Assembly: GCA_965225915.1 (NCBI GenBank)
Contig: OZ245326.1
Coordinates: forward strand, 2,542,001 to 2,606,000
Length of the DNA stretch: 64,000 bases
Direction of reading: 5' to 3'
DNA from: JAAXHH01 sp965225915
GTDB taxonomy: Bacteria > JAAXHH01
The position numbers and the translations under genes are program-made. Shown one piece after another: positions 23,273 through 32,586 of this stretch (position 1 is the first letter of the stretch; the number at the start of each line of letters is the position of its first letter). The notes below the pieces were generated by a model. The model did not search any database. It saw nothing but the letters and a program-made list of their open reading frames with translations, and was not told where the DNA came from.

Positions 23273-24115
23273 ATGCCTGGCAAAAACTACTTCATTGTTT
23301 TGTTGGTCTTATGCGGAGCCGTGCTGCTCGCCTGCACGGCGGAACCGGATCCATCGGCGTCGACTGAAGAGCCCGTAGCCCGGATGAAGGATAACCTGGC
23401 TGCAGCGCCAGGCAATACGGCCTCGACCGCCGCTGACACATCCTGGTCGCCGCCGCGGCCCCGTTCGGTCCACGAGCGGCGGGAAGAAAGGGAAAGTATG
23501 GTCGCGGAGATTGAGCGGAAATCCCCGATGGTTACGGATGGGGCCGTGCTTCGGGCCATGAGGACCGTTCCCCGGCACGTGTTCGTCCACGAGCAGACGC
23601 GGCGCATCGCCTATGACGACACGCCCCTGCCCATCGGGCTTGGGCAGACCATCTCCCAGCCCTACATCGTCGCGTACATGTCCGAACTGCTGGAACTGGA
23701 CGCCGAGTCCAGGGTTCTGGAGATCGGTACGGGTTCGGGCTACCAGGCCGCCGTGCTCGCCCACCTGACGCCACACGTATACACCGTGGAGATCATCGAA
23801 CCCCTGCTGGAACGGGCCCGGGGCCTGCTGGACGAAGAGGGTTACGACACGGTGCAGGCCCGCCAGGGCGACGGCTACTTCGGCTGGCCTGATGCGGGAC
23901 CCTTCGACGCCATCATCGTCACCTGCGCGGCCGGCCATCTTCCGCCGCTTCTGTGGTCCCAGCTCAAGCCGGGCGGTCGAATCGTCATTCCCATCGGCGA
24001 GGTGACGGGCGTGCAGCGGCTCGTCGTCGTGGAGAAGACCGCGGACGGTCAGCGAACCTCCCGCACCGTCATGCCTGTGCGCTTCGTGCCCATGACCGGC
24101 CGAGTGGAACAGTGA
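23273..24115 (+). CDS. pcm: Lipoprotein protein-L-isoaspartate O-methyltransferase
   Basis: The 280-residue protein starts with a lipoprotein signal (FIVLLVLCGAVLLAC, lipobox LLAC), then a low-complexity linker and the PCMT domain: VPRHVFVHEQ, GQTISQPYIVAYMSELLEL, SAM-binding VLEIGTGSGYQAAVLA, and GRIVIPIGEVTGVQ. The enzyme methylates isoaspartyl residues of damaged proteins using SAM. Membrane anchoring is unusual for a SAM-dependent enzyme, because SAM is cytoplasmic; either the export signal is real and SAM supply is unknown, or the protein faces the cytoplasm. The stop overlaps the next start (GTGA at 24112-24115), so it is co-translated with the membrane synthase-like gene. Confidence 0.86.
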   Translation: MPGKNYFIVLLVLCGAVLLACTAEPDPSASTEEPVARMKDNLAAAPGNTASTAADTSWSPPRPRSVHERREERESMVAEIERKSPMVTDGAVLRAMRTVPRHVFVHEQTRRIAYDDTPLPIGLGQTISQPYIVAYMSELLELDAESRVLEIGTGSGYQAAVLAHLTPHVYTVEIIEPLLERARGLLDEEGYDTVQARQGDGYFGWPDAGPFDAIIVTCAAGHLPPLLWSQLKPGGRIVIPIGEVTGVQRLVVVEKTADGQRTSRTVMPVRFVPMTGRVEQ

Positions 24116-26586
24116 CTTCGCGGTCTGGAAACGCAGATTCTCCTGCAGGCCTGTCGTCGTGTTACCTCGTACGTGCCGCCGGCCTGGTGTCCTGCGGCCT
24201 TATCGGCTTCGAGATCGGGCTGATGCGGGTGCTGCAGTACGCGAGCTGGTATCATTTCGCCTTTCTCGTCATCACCATCGCCCTCCTCGGCTTCGGGATG
24301 AGCGGCACGATCCTGTCGCTGTGGCGCGGCTTCCTATTGCGCCACCGTCACACGGCCATTCCTCTCCTGGCCCTGCTCACGGCGCTCTCCATTCCATCCA
24401 TGCTGGCAATGGCCCAACTGCTCCCCGTTTCCGGCCGTTTTGTACCCGGCCTGGCCGTCGTTCAACTGGCCTGGTGGGCGGGTTACTGGGTCCTGCTGAC
24501 CGTCCCCTTCGCACTGGGCGCCACGGCCATCGGGCTCCTGCTGATGTCTGCCGGCGAGCGGCTGTCCGCGGTATACGCGTCGAACCTCATCGGAAGCGCT
24601 ACCGGCGCGGTCGGTGTAACGATCGTCATGTACTACGTGGAACCCGCCTGGCTGGGCTTCGCTACCGGCGCGGTCGTCCTGGCTGCGGTCGTCCGTCCTG
24701 AGCGTCCGGGTATGAGCGCGGGCCTGGTATCCGCGGGTCTCCTGGCCGGCGTGCTGATGGTGTTGCTCGGCTCACCTTCCATCCGCATCGATAACGACAA
24801 GTACCTCGCCTACGTAACCCGGCTCGTGGAAGGCGGGCAGGCCGAGCGGTTGGCCGGCGCCCGGGGACCGTCCGGGGTCGTGGAGGTTTTCCGCAGCGAT
24901 ACCTTTCACGACATGGCCTTCATCACCGACGAAAGCGTACCCCCTTCCATGGCGTCCATCGTCGTCGACGGCCATCGTGCCGGTTCCCTGCTGAGGATCG
25001 ATGACGCTGACCAGGCAGAAGCCCTGGACGGAACGCTGATGGCCCTGCCATACGCGCTGGTCCCGTCCGCCCCCCGGGTGCTGCTGCTGGACGAGGCCGG
25101 CGGCGGTAACATCTGGCTGGCCCGCCGCAAAGGTGCGGCCTCGGTGGACGTTGCCCAGTCGAACCGGGTGCTGCTGGACCTGCTGGCGGGTCCGCTGCAC
25201 GAAGAGGGAGGGGTGGTCTTCAAACTGCCGGGCGTCTCGCTCCATCCCGTGGAGTCCAGGGCATTCGCCGAAGGAACGCGGGACGCCTTCGAACTCATAC
25301 AGCTTTCGGGCATGGAATCGTGGTCGGCGGCCGCGGGCGGACTGGAAGGGTTGAACCAGGACCATCTCATGACGGTGGAAGGCATGGCGGCCAGCTTGCG
25401 CCGGCTGTCCCCGGATGGGATCCTGCACGTCTCCCGCGGCATTCAGCTTCCGCCCAGGGACAACGCGAAAATCGCAGCGACGATGATCGCGGCACTGGAA
25501 CAGGCGGGTGTCTCGCGGCCCGCTGATCACATAGCCATGATCCGCGACTTCCTGGGCGTCTGCACCATGGTCCGGCCCCGGCCCTGGAAGGATGATGAGA
25601 TCCGCCAACTACGGGACCAGTTCGCGGCGCGTAACCTGACCCCGGTGTATTTCGATGGAATAACGGCGGGCGAACTGAACCGCCCCGACGAACTGCCGGG
25701 TCCCCCGGGAGAGGAGGGCGATTACCTGTACCACGCCGTGCTTGCGTTGTTGTCGCAGGACCCTGGAGAAACCGGCCGGTTTTTTGACTCGTGGCCCTTC
25801 GACGTTCGGCCGGCCACCGACGACCGCCCCTTCTTCGGAAATTTCGGCAAGCTGAACGCCCTGCCCGAATTTCGAAGGGTTTATGGAGCGGGCTGGCTGT
25901 TAAGATCGGAACTGGCCTTTCTCTTCGTCCTGGCCGCCGCGTCCATCGTGGCAGTGACGGGTGGGGCGCTGATCCTCTTGCCGTTCGCTTTTCGGTCCGA
26001 CATCCGAAGGGCATCGGGCCGGTCAGCCGCCGCGGCGTACTTTTTTGCCATCGGGTTGGCCTACCTGGTGTTGGAAATCGCCTTTCTATCCGGTTTCCAG
26101 CGCCTACTGGGCGATCCCGTGATCGGCGGGGCGGCCACCGTGGGGGGCTTTCTGCTCTTTTCGGGCCTGGGAAGCCTCTCGGCAAACCGCATCGCCTCCT
26201 TGCCCGGCGTCTCCCTGGCCAGACTGGCGCTGGTGCCGGCGGTCCTGGCCATTCCGGTGTTCACGGTCCTGATCCTCCTCACCCTGTACGGCGGCGCGTG
26301 GCCGATGCCGATTCGTCTTTCAGCAGTACTGGTTCTCATCGCGCCCCTGGCATTCACCATGGGTCTGCCCTTTCCCCTCGGACTGCAGTGGTTTGGAAAA
26401 CGTTCCGAAGCTCTGGTCCCCTGGGCTTGGGGCGTGAACGGTTGCGCCTCCGTCCTGGCTTCGCCGCTGGCGATGATCATCGCCATGCAATGGGGGTTTA
26501 TCCTGACGGTGGCGGCTGCTGCTGCCTGCTACGTGTTGGCGGGGTGGGCGGCGATGAAAGGCGATCTTTCAAATCTATCAGAGTAA
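24112..26586 (+). CDS. Polytopic membrane protein with spermidine-synthase-like domain
   Basis: The 824-residue protein has about six membrane helices at the N-terminus (for example FAFLVITIALLGFGMSG). A soluble Rossmann-like part centred on VLLLDEAGGGNIWLARRKGA resembles the SAM-binding segment of spermidine synthases. About six more helices follow (for example YFFAIGLAYLVLEIAFLSGF). The catalytic GGGDG of true synthases reads GGGNI, so aminopropyl transfer is doubtful. The ATDDRPFFGNFGKL segment before the second helix set is shared by such fused proteins. GTG 24112 overlaps the PIMT stop by four bases. The longer open frame upstream is within the PIMT gene. Confidence 0.72.
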   Translation: MTSRSGNADSPAGLSSCYLVRAAGLVSCGLIGFEIGLMRVLQYASWYHFAFLVITIALLGFGMSGTILSLWRGFLLRHRHTAIPLLALLTALSIPSMLAMAQLLPVSGRFVPGLAVVQLAWWAGYWVLLTVPFALGATAIGLLLMSAGERLSAVYASNLIGSATGAVGVTIVMYYVEPAWLGFATGAVVLAAVVRPERPGMSAGLVSAGLLAGVLMVLLGSPSIRIDNDKYLAYVTRLVEGGQAERLAGARGPSGVVEVFRSDTFHDMAFITDESVPPSMASIVVDGHRAGSLLRIDDADQAEALDGTLMALPYALVPSAPRVLLLDEAGGGNIWLARRKGAASVDVAQSNRVLLDLLAGPLHEEGGVVFKLPGVSLHPVESRAFAEGTRDAFELIQLSGMESWSAAAGGLEGLNQDHLMTVEGMAASLRRLSPDGILHVSRGIQLPPRDNAKIAATMIAALEQAGVSRPADHIAMIRDFLGVCTMVRPRPWKDDEIRQLRDQFAARNLTPVYFDGITAGELNRPDELPGPPGEEGDYLYHAVLALLSQDPGETGRFFDSWPFDVRPATDDRPFFGNFGKLNALPEFRRVYGAGWLLRSELAFLFVLAAASIVAVTGGALILLPFAFRSDIRRASGRSAAAAYFFAIGLAYLVLEIAFLSGFQRLLGDPVIGGAATVGGFLLFSGLGSLSANRIASLPGVSLARLALVPAVLAIPVFTVLILLTLYGGAWPMPIRLSAVLVLIAPLAFTMGLPFPLGLQWFGKRSEALVPWAWGVNGCASVLASPLAMIIAMQWGFILTVAAAAACYVLAGWAAMKGDLSNLSE

Positions 26587-26597
26587 CATACGAACTT

Positions 26598-27404
26598 TTA
26601 ATGCCGGTCCACCCGCGTTTCGATGGGAAGCTCGCGGAACTCCTGGATCAGCCCGGCCAGTTCCTCCGAAGCGGCGCGGTAGAGCTGCTCGCCCTTCTCC
26701 ACCGTGGCGACCGTGGCGTCGCCGATGACGCCGGACTCGGTGATCCGGGACCACTGGTCCATCATGCGCAGGGGCGAGGCGCCCTTGCCGCGTATCCAGC
26801 CGCGCCAGTAGTATTTCGACACGGGGATCTTCACCTCCCGCACCGCCTTGTCCATCTGGATGGCGTCGTCGTTGAGGTAACGGTAGACCGAGGTCTCGAT
26901 CTCGTCGGCGTGGGACTGCAGTTCGGAGTCTCCGATCTCCCAGAGCTTGGACTGGGCCACGCTCCACCAGTTGAGCGTCCCGCAGTGGGCGTCCGTTTCG
27001 ATGACCGTACGCCGCGAGGCGGTTTCCAAGATGGTGGCGTTGGAACCGTGGCCGTTGACGATCAGGATTTTCTGGAAGCCGTGGTGGGCGACGCTGCGGG
27101 TGATGTCCACGACGAAGTCCTGGAGGTGGTCGTCCCGCACGGTGATCGTGCCGGGGAAGTCCATGTGGTGGTCTTCGAAACCGTAGGGCAGGGCCGGCAG
27201 GATCAGCACCTCGTCCGGGATGAGTTTTGCGGCGCCCTCGCACACGCTGCTCACCAGGAAGGTGTCCACGTCCATGGGCATGTGGTAACCGTGGTCTTCC
27301 GTGGAACCGACGGGCAAGATGACGGCGGGCTGATCCTTAACCTTGTCCCGCAGTTCAACCCAGGTATAATGATCGTAGCGGTAGGGCAGACGCGGCCCCT
27401 TCAT
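26598..27404 (-). CDS. Creatininase-family metal-dependent amidohydrolase
   Basis: From ATG 27404 the protein has 268 residues with the creatininase metal sites: LPVGSTEDHGYHMPMDVD, IVNGHGSN and HADEIETS. Relatives hydrolyse small cyclic amides (creatinine, riboflavin-pathway intermediates) or process peptides (mycofactocin MftE). GAGGAGAA lies about four bases upstream of this ATG; the open frame extends ten codons further without a better start. It is the last gene of a minus-strand block of oxidoreductases and aldolases. The substrate is unknown. Confidence 0.8.
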   Translation of the reverse strand: MKGPRLPYRYDHYTWVELRDKVKDQPAVILPVGSTEDHGYHMPMDVDTFLVSSVCEGAAKLIPDEVLILPALPYGFEDHHMDFPGTITVRDDHLQDFVVDITRSVAHHGFQKILIVNGHGSNATILETASRRTVIETDAHCGTLNWWSVAQSKLWEIGDSELQSHADEIETSVYRYLNDDAIQMDKAVREVKIPVSKYYWRGWIRGKGASPLRMMDQWSRITESGVIGDATVATVEKGEQLYRAASEELAGLIQEFRELPIETRVDRH

Positions 27405-27426
27405 GGCTTCTCCTCTGGCAGTCCGC

Positions 27427-28497
27427 TCAGGCATTCATCGCCGGCATGACTTCGTGGACGAAGAGGTCCATGCTGTGGAGCCAGGTTTCCTTGTCATCCC
27501 AGTCGTATCCCATCAGGACCAACGTGCCGAAATCCCCGGTCTCGTCCCGCATCACGTTCAACCGGCGCACCACCTCCTCCACGTCGCCGTGGATGATCTG
27601 TTCCTGCATCAGGTAGTCCAGGTTGCATTCCGAATCCGGCATGTCCTGATCCCGTTTCAGCATCTTCCTGCCCAGTCCCTGGTCGAACAGGCCTCCGAGG
27701 TATTCGAAGCCTCGGCCCAGGGAATTGGTGCGTACTTTCTTCGCCGCTTCTTCCTTGCTGTCGGCGAGGAATATGCTGCGGCAAATGCGCCAGTCGTCCC
27801 GGTCGGGCGTGCGGCCTGCATCCAGTGCTGCCTGTTCATATACCCGCCAGTTGTCGGCTACGACGTTGACCGGGGATATGTTCGCGCTGATGGGAGACCA
27901 GCCTTTCTCGCCGGCAGACTTCATCGTGGATGAATTCATGCTCATCCCCGGGGCGCAGATGGGTGGATGGGGTTTCTGCAGAGGCTTGTGGATATAGCCG
28001 ATCAGCGTTTCATGGTCCACGTTTTCTTCGAGGTCGATCTGCCAGAAACGGCCGTTCAGATGATAGGGAGGATCCTGGCTCCAGATCTGCAGGATCATCT
28101 CCGCCGATTCGACGGCCATGGCGCTGTTGAGTTTCGGATCGATCTTGTAGAGTTCCAGGTCGGCGGTCACGCTGCCGGGACCGAAGCAGAGATTGAGCCG
28201 GCCGTGAGAAAGCTGGTCCATGAAGGCCAGCCGGCTGGCGACGTGGGCCGGATGGTGATAGGGCAGGCAGGTAGGAGCCGTGCCCAGCCGAATGGTGTCG
28301 GTCATGGCCAGGGCCTTGCCGATGAAGGCTTCGGGCAGTACGATGTTCTCATACTTCATGGTGTGGTGTTCGCCGACCCAGAACTCGGTAAATCCCAGTT
28401 CTTCGCAGCGCACGATCAGTTCCAGGTCCTCGTCGTGGCATTGCGCCGCCGGTTTGACCGGATCGTGGAACGGCATGATGAACATTCCGTAGTTCAT
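27427..28497 (-). CDS. LLM-class flavin-dependent monooxygenase (copy 1)
   Basis: The 356-residue TIM-barrel protein belongs to the luciferase-like monooxygenase family, which uses FMNH2 and O2 to oxidise organic substrates. It begins MNYGMFIMPFHDPVK and contains CEELGFTEFWVGEHHT, TAPTCLPYHHPAHVASRLAF and LSHGRLNLCFGPGS. These segments form the flavin pocket. The nearest described relatives are limonene- or alkane-type LLM enzymes. It is the third transcribed of three tandem paralogues. No flavin reductase is found nearby, so reduced FMN must come from elsewhere. Confidence 0.85.
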   Translation of the reverse strand: MNYGMFIMPFHDPVKPAAQCHDEDLELIVRCEELGFTEFWVGEHHTMKYENIVLPEAFIGKALAMTDTIRLGTAPTCLPYHHPAHVASRLAFMDQLSHGRLNLCFGPGSVTADLELYKIDPKLNSAMAVESAEMILQIWSQDPPYHLNGRFWQIDLEENVDHETLIGYIHKPLQKPHPPICAPGMSMNSSTMKSAGEKGWSPISANISPVNVVADNWRVYEQAALDAGRTPDRDDWRICRSIFLADSKEEAAKKVRTNSLGRGFEYLGGLFDQGLGRKMLKRDQDMPDSECNLDYLMQEQIIHGDVEEVVRRLNVMRDETGDFGTLVLMGYDWDDKETWLHSMDLFVHEVMPAMNA

Positions 28498-28504
28498 ATA
28501 TGAC

Positions 28505-28559
28505 TCTCCAGTGTTTTAACGCCTCTCGTTATCTCTTCTCCAGTGCTTTAACGCCTCTC
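28505..28559. repeat. 23-bp direct repeat between two LLM genes
   Basis: tctccagtgttttaacgcct (and three more bases) at 28505-28527 is repeated at 28537-28559 with one mismatch, period 32 bp. On the minus strand each copy ends in a GGAGA core that resembles a ribosome site. Confidence 0.65.
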
Positions 28560-28587
28560 CTTCCGGCTGTGTTCTTAATGTGGCTGG

Positions 28588-29676
28588 TCATGCGTTCATC
28601 GCCGGCATGACTTCGTTGACAAAAAGCTCCGTGCTACGCAGCCAGGCGGCCTTGTCTTCCGCGTCGTTCCAGTCGAACGCCATGAGTATCAACGTGCCGA
28701 AGTCCCCCGTCTCGTCCCGCAGTTCGTTGAGGCGGCGGACCACCTCGTCCACGTCGCCATGGATGATCTGTTCGCTCAGAAAGTAGTCCCTGTCGCACGC
28801 CTCGTCGGCCATGTCCGGATCGCGCTTGAAGAACTTCTTACGGCCGGGTTGCTGTCCCTTGTCCAGGACCCCGCCGAGGAAATCGAAAAATCGGCCGAGG
28901 TAACTCGACCACGCGCGTCTCCTTGCCTCGTCCCGGTCGTCGGCCACGAATATGCTGCGGCAGATGCGCCAGTCGCTCCGGTCGGGCGTGCGGCCCGCCT
29001 CGAGGGCGGCTTTTTCGTACACATTCCAGTTGTCAGCCACGACGTTGCCCGCGATGATGTTGCTGCTGATGGGTGCCCACCCCTTCCGCCCGGCGGTCTT
29101 CATGGTCGACGAGTTCATGCTCATGGCCGGCGCGCAGATGGGCGGGTATGGCCGCTGCAGGGGTTTCTGGATGATGCCGAGATGGGACTCCCGGTCCACC
29201 CACTTCTCCAGGCCGATACGCCAGAACTGTCCGTCGTACCGGTAGGGCGGGTCCTGTTGCCACAGCTGAAGGATGATCTCCGCGGCCTCTTCCACCATGG
29301 CGCTGTTTACGCTGGGGTCGATTCCGAAAAGCTCCATGTCCGGTAAGATGCTGCCCGCGCCGAAGCACAGGTTGAGGCGGCCGTGGGACAGGTGGTCCAG
29401 GAAGGCCAGGCGCGTGGCCACGTGGGCCGGGTGATGGTAGGGCAGGCACGTGGGCGCCGTACCCAGCCGGATGGCGTCGGTCATGGCCAGGGCCTTGCCG
29501 ATGAAGGCCTCGGGCAGGGCGATGTTCTCCCACTGGTGGGTGTGATGTTCGCCGATCCAGAATTCGGAAAAGCCCATCTCCTCCGCCAGCACCACCAGTT
29601 CCAGGTCCTCGTCATAGCACTGGGCCGGCGGCTTTGCAGGATCGTGGAACGGCATGATGAACATACCGTGTTTCAT
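28588..29676 (-). CDS. LLM-class flavin-dependent monooxygenase (copy 2)
   Basis: From ATG 29676 the protein has 362 residues (MKHGMFIMPFHDPAKPPAQC). It is close to copy 1 across the whole length, including the flavin-pocket segments and the identical ending VNEVMPAMNA/VHEVMPAMNA. GGAG nine bases upstream supports this ATG over the open frame to 29709. An insertion relative to copy 1 (DKGQQPGRKKFFKRD) lies in the C-terminal part. It likely arose by tandem duplication. Confidence 0.85.
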   Translation of the reverse strand: MKHGMFIMPFHDPAKPPAQCYDEDLELVVLAEEMGFSEFWIGEHHTHQWENIALPEAFIGKALAMTDAIRLGTAPTCLPYHHPAHVATRLAFLDHLSHGRLNLCFGAGSILPDMELFGIDPSVNSAMVEEAAEIILQLWQQDPPYRYDGQFWRIGLEKWVDRESHLGIIQKPLQRPYPPICAPAMSMNSSTMKTAGRKGWAPISSNIIAGNVVADNWNVYEKAALEAGRTPDRSDWRICRSIFVADDRDEARRRAWSSYLGRFFDFLGGVLDKGQQPGRKKFFKRDPDMADEACDRDYFLSEQIIHGDVDEVVRRLNELRDETGDFGTLILMAFDWNDAEDKAAWLRSTELFVNEVMPAMNA

Positions 29677-29790
29677 TAACGATTTCTCCACTTTTTTATT
29701 GGTTATCATTAATTCCCGGATATCGTATCGAGTTTCCGGTAAATCTTGCCCTGATATCGAGTGAACACGTGCCGAGTGCGGGCCGCGGCG

Positions 29791-30879
29791 CTACGCATAC
29801 CCCAGCGACTTGTTGAGCGCCGGCATGACTTCTTTGGCAAACAGTTCGAGGCAATTGATCCAGGCCTCTTTGTCGTCCCAGTCGTGGGCGGTCATGATGA
29901 GCGTGCCGAACTCTCCCGTCTCCTCCATCATGCGGTGCAGCTGCCGCACGCATTCATCAGGGTCGCCGGCGATGACCTGCTCGTCCATCATGTAGTCCAG
30001 GTTGATATCGGAATTCGGCGTGTCGAGGTCCCGCTTCCAGAGTACCCTTCCGGGTCCGAGATCGGACATTCTCATGATATAGTCGAGACACTTGCCCAGC
30101 GACAGGTTTCGGGCCTTGTCCCGGGCCTCCGCCGTCGTATCCGCCACGAAGATGTTGCGGGAAATCTTCCATTTCCTCCGGTCCGGCTCCGCGCCCTGGG
30201 AACGGGCGCCGCCGGAGTAGGTTTCCCAGTGGTTCACGAGGACGTTGGCCGCGACCATGTGATGGCTGAAGGGAAAGTAGCCTTTCTGCCCCGCGATCCG
30301 AGTTCCCGCCGAATCCCGCATGACCACCGGTACGGAAAGCGGGGGATGGGGTTTCTGCAACGGTTTCAGATAAACGCCGATCCCCATGTCTTCCCGCACC
30401 TCACGGCTCACGTGCAATTGCCAGAACCGGCCGTTCATTTCGTACGGAGGATCGGTGGTCCATAGGGTCATGATCATCTGAATGGCTTCACCCACCATGG
30501 CGCCGGAATCCTGGGGCTGGATGCCGTACATCTCCATGTCGGACGGAATGGCGCCCGGTCCGAAACAGATGTTCAGGCGGCCGTGGGACAGGTGGTCTAG
30601 GAAGGCCAGGCGGCCGGCCACGTGGGCGGGGTGATGGTAAGGCAGACACACGGGCGCCGCCCCCAGCCGCATGCGGTCGGTCATGCCCAGGGCCTTGCCG
30701 ATGAAGATCTCGGGCATGACGATGTTCTCGTAGCTCGAGGAGTGGTGTTCGCCCACCCAGAATTCGCTGAACCCGAGTTCCTCCGAACGCACCAGCAGTT
30801 CCATGTCTTCGTCGTAGCATTGTCCCGGCGGTTTGGCCGGATCGTGTACTGGCATCAGGAACATGCCATAGTCGATCAT
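29791..30879 (-). CDS. LLM-class flavin-dependent monooxygenase (copy 3)
   Basis: The 362-residue protein starts MIDYGMFLMPVHDPAKPPGQC and keeps the same core segments (GFSEFWVGEHHS, APVCLPYHHPAHVAGRLAF, LSHGRLNICFGPGA). It is the most diverged of the three, with a different substrate-loop region (VMRDSAGTRIAGQKGYFPF versus MSMNSSTMKxAGxKGW). This suggests a different substrate or a partner subunit. It is the first transcribed of the tandem set; the NDT-like gene is next to it upstream. Confidence 0.85.
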   Translation of the reverse strand: MIDYGMFLMPVHDPAKPPGQCYDEDMELLVRSEELGFSEFWVGEHHSSSYENIVMPEIFIGKALGMTDRMRLGAAPVCLPYHHPAHVAGRLAFLDHLSHGRLNICFGPGAIPSDMEMYGIQPQDSGAMVGEAIQMIMTLWTTDPPYEMNGRFWQLHVSREVREDMGIGVYLKPLQKPHPPLSVPVVMRDSAGTRIAGQKGYFPFSHHMVAANVLVNHWETYSGGARSQGAEPDRRKWKISRNIFVADTTAEARDKARNLSLGKCLDYIMRMSDLGPGRVLWKRDLDTPNSDINLDYMMDEQVIAGDPDECVRQLHRMMEETGEFGTLIMTAHDWDDKEAWINCLELFAKEVMPALNKSLGYA

Positions 30880-30954
30880 GTCACTCTCCTTTACAGAACG
30901 TCTTCAGATCACTATCAAATCGCTTTCCTGCCAAATCCTTTCCCGCGAATCCGT

Positions 30955-31614
30955 CTACAACAATCCCTTGCGGCGCTTTGCCGCGACGACTTCCTCCGCG
31001 AATCCGGGTCCGCACGATTCGTCGAATCCCCCGCCCGGAAACCGGGTCGCCCACTCGTAGACGCTCCTGAGCCTTTGTTCATCCTTTCCAAACACGGAAG
31101 GCTCGGCGCGGACCACGTCCAACTGCTCGATCACGGTGCCGGCGATGCGGTCGTACAGCCGCTCCGTCCAGGTGCCTGGCGATCCTTCTGCCCTCCGGGC
31201 CTCCTGGTACCAGGCCATGGCGTTGAACTGGACCTTTCTCGTGCGGGGATAAAACGAGCACATCAGGTTCCAGTCGTCGCCCTCCCTTTCCTGGTCTCCC
31301 GATGCCCGGAAGTCGGACCTGAGGAGGACGGCGGGGATGTCGAGCATTTTGGCCATCATGAATTCCACCACCGTGCCCGAGTCCAGATCCGTCCCGTCGA
31401 AGTTGAAGAGGCCGAGGTCGCAGGCCATCACCTGCCTGAGATCCTGGTTCCGGATGTCGACCATCCGGCCCGAAGCCTGTTCAAGATCCTGGGGAAGCAC
31501 GCAGGCGTACCGGCCGCCGGACCGGCGATCGATGACCCCGGCAAGGAGTTCGTTTCCGGCGAGATGCTTGTGATCGAAGAGGTCCCCCGCGAAATACACG
31601 CTGTAGGTCGTCAT
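30955..31614 (-). CDS. Nucleoside 2-deoxyribosyltransferase-like protein
   Basis: The 219-residue protein contains SVYFAGDLFDHKHLAGNELL, LPQDLEQ, ACDLGLFNFDGTDLDSGTVVEFMMAK and LLRSDFR, the layout of the nucleoside deoxyribosyltransferase family, with the catalytic Glu in the VVEF segment. Family members exchange bases on deoxynucleosides or hydrolyse dNMPs. Its ATG overlaps the stop of the aldolase gene (31611-31614), so the two are co-translated. The role in this catabolic block is not obvious. Confidence 0.7.
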   Translation of the reverse strand: MTTYSVYFAGDLFDHKHLAGNELLAGVIDRRSGGRYACVLPQDLEQASGRMVDIRNQDLRQVMACDLGLFNFDGTDLDSGTVVEFMMAKMLDIPAVLLRSDFRASGDQEREGDDWNLMCSFYPRTRKVQFNAMAWYQEARRAEGSPGTWTERLYDRIAGTVIEQLDVVRAEPSVFGKDEQRLRSVYEWATRFPGGGFDESCGPGFAEEVVAAKRRKGLL

Positions 31615-32489
31615 GACGAATCGCGTTCCGCATCGCGCCCGGTATGGCGCTTCCCGATCTCGACGGCCTCCCTGGGCCCGCTGGCCACCATCACGCCTTC
31701 GTCGAGCATGTCGGTCACGTTATCCGGCTGGACGCCATTAAGGAAGGCCACGCCGTGGTCCTTGCAGGCCTTCAGTATCGCGGCCCGCGCCGCCAGCATC
31801 TCCGGAGGATAGGGCGGGTCGTGGCCGTCGGGATACCCGAAGGACATCCCCATGTCGCCCGGGCCCCATTCGGCGAAGGCGATGCCGGGCACCCGGAGAC
31901 TTTCGTCGACGTTTGACAGCGCTCTGCGGTTCTCGATCTTGAGACCGAGCATCAGTTCGCCGTCCGGGTTCAGGGGCCAGACGTCGGCCTTTCTCAGGTA
32001 TTCGGTTCCGGTAAGTCCCCACGCTTCGGCCGCGAAGCCCTGTCCCCCCGCACCGCGCTGTCCCGTTCCCAACCCGTCCTCGACGCCATGATTATGAAAA
32101 GGGAAGCGGGCCGATTCCACGAAGGCCCGAACGGCGCCGGGGGTTTCCGCGTGGCACAGCACGATCCCGTGGACGCCCAGGGCCAGCAACTGCTTGACCA
32201 TCCACGCGTTTGCCTGCATGACCGCTTCGCTGGTGCCGCTCGTGGGCAGCGTGACGACGACGCACGGCGTCAGGTGTCCGGTGGGCGTGGGACCGGCCTC
32301 GACCAGCCCGGTCATGAAGGCCTTGAGGCGGGACAGGTCGAAGAGGCCGTGCTCCATTTCGACGATCAGATAGTCCACCCACGTCGTGGAGGCCTCGCCG
32401 CCGCCGTCATAACTCAGTTCGGGGGCGCCGCCGTAATAAATCGGTTGTCCGCGTTCGAGCAGTTCGATGGCGCGGTTAATCCTGGGCAT
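31611..32489 (-). CDS. HpcH/HpaI-family aldolase (copy 1)
   Basis: The 292-residue TIM-barrel protein has VDYLIVEMEHGLFDLSRL, VHGIVLCHAETPGAVRAF and GLKIENRRAL, corresponding to the metal and pyruvate site of class II HpcH/HpaI aldolases and citrate-lyase-type enzymes. Insertions (residues about 120-150, NHGVEDGLGTGQRGAGGQG) make it longer than HpaI (about 250). These enzymes cleave 2-keto-4-hydroxy acids to pyruvate and an aldehyde. It is co-translated with the NDT-like gene. Substrate unknown. Confidence 0.75.
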   Translation of the reverse strand: MPRINRAIELLERGQPIYYGGAPELSYDGGGEASTTWVDYLIVEMEHGLFDLSRLKAFMTGLVEAGPTPTGHLTPCVVVTLPTSGTSEAVMQANAWMVKQLLALGVHGIVLCHAETPGAVRAFVESARFPFHNHGVEDGLGTGQRGAGGQGFAAEAWGLTGTEYLRKADVWPLNPDGELMLGLKIENRRALSNVDESLRVPGIAFAEWGPGDMGMSFGYPDGHDPPYPPEMLAARAAILKACKDHGVAFLNGVQPDNVTDMLDEGVMVASGPREAVEIGKRHTGRDAERDSS

Positions 32490-32586
32490 TTCAGTCTCCT
32501 TAAAAACAGGCCGTCCGCATCAGAAACGAAGGCCGGCCGCGTCTTGCCACGAGGACCGTCCGCTTCGATAAAACCGGTGGGACGCG

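Noticed and set aside
27427..30879. Bacterial luciferase (lux) operon
   Set aside because: The three LLM genes lack other lux genes and are closer to general LLM monooxygenases; light emission is not supported.
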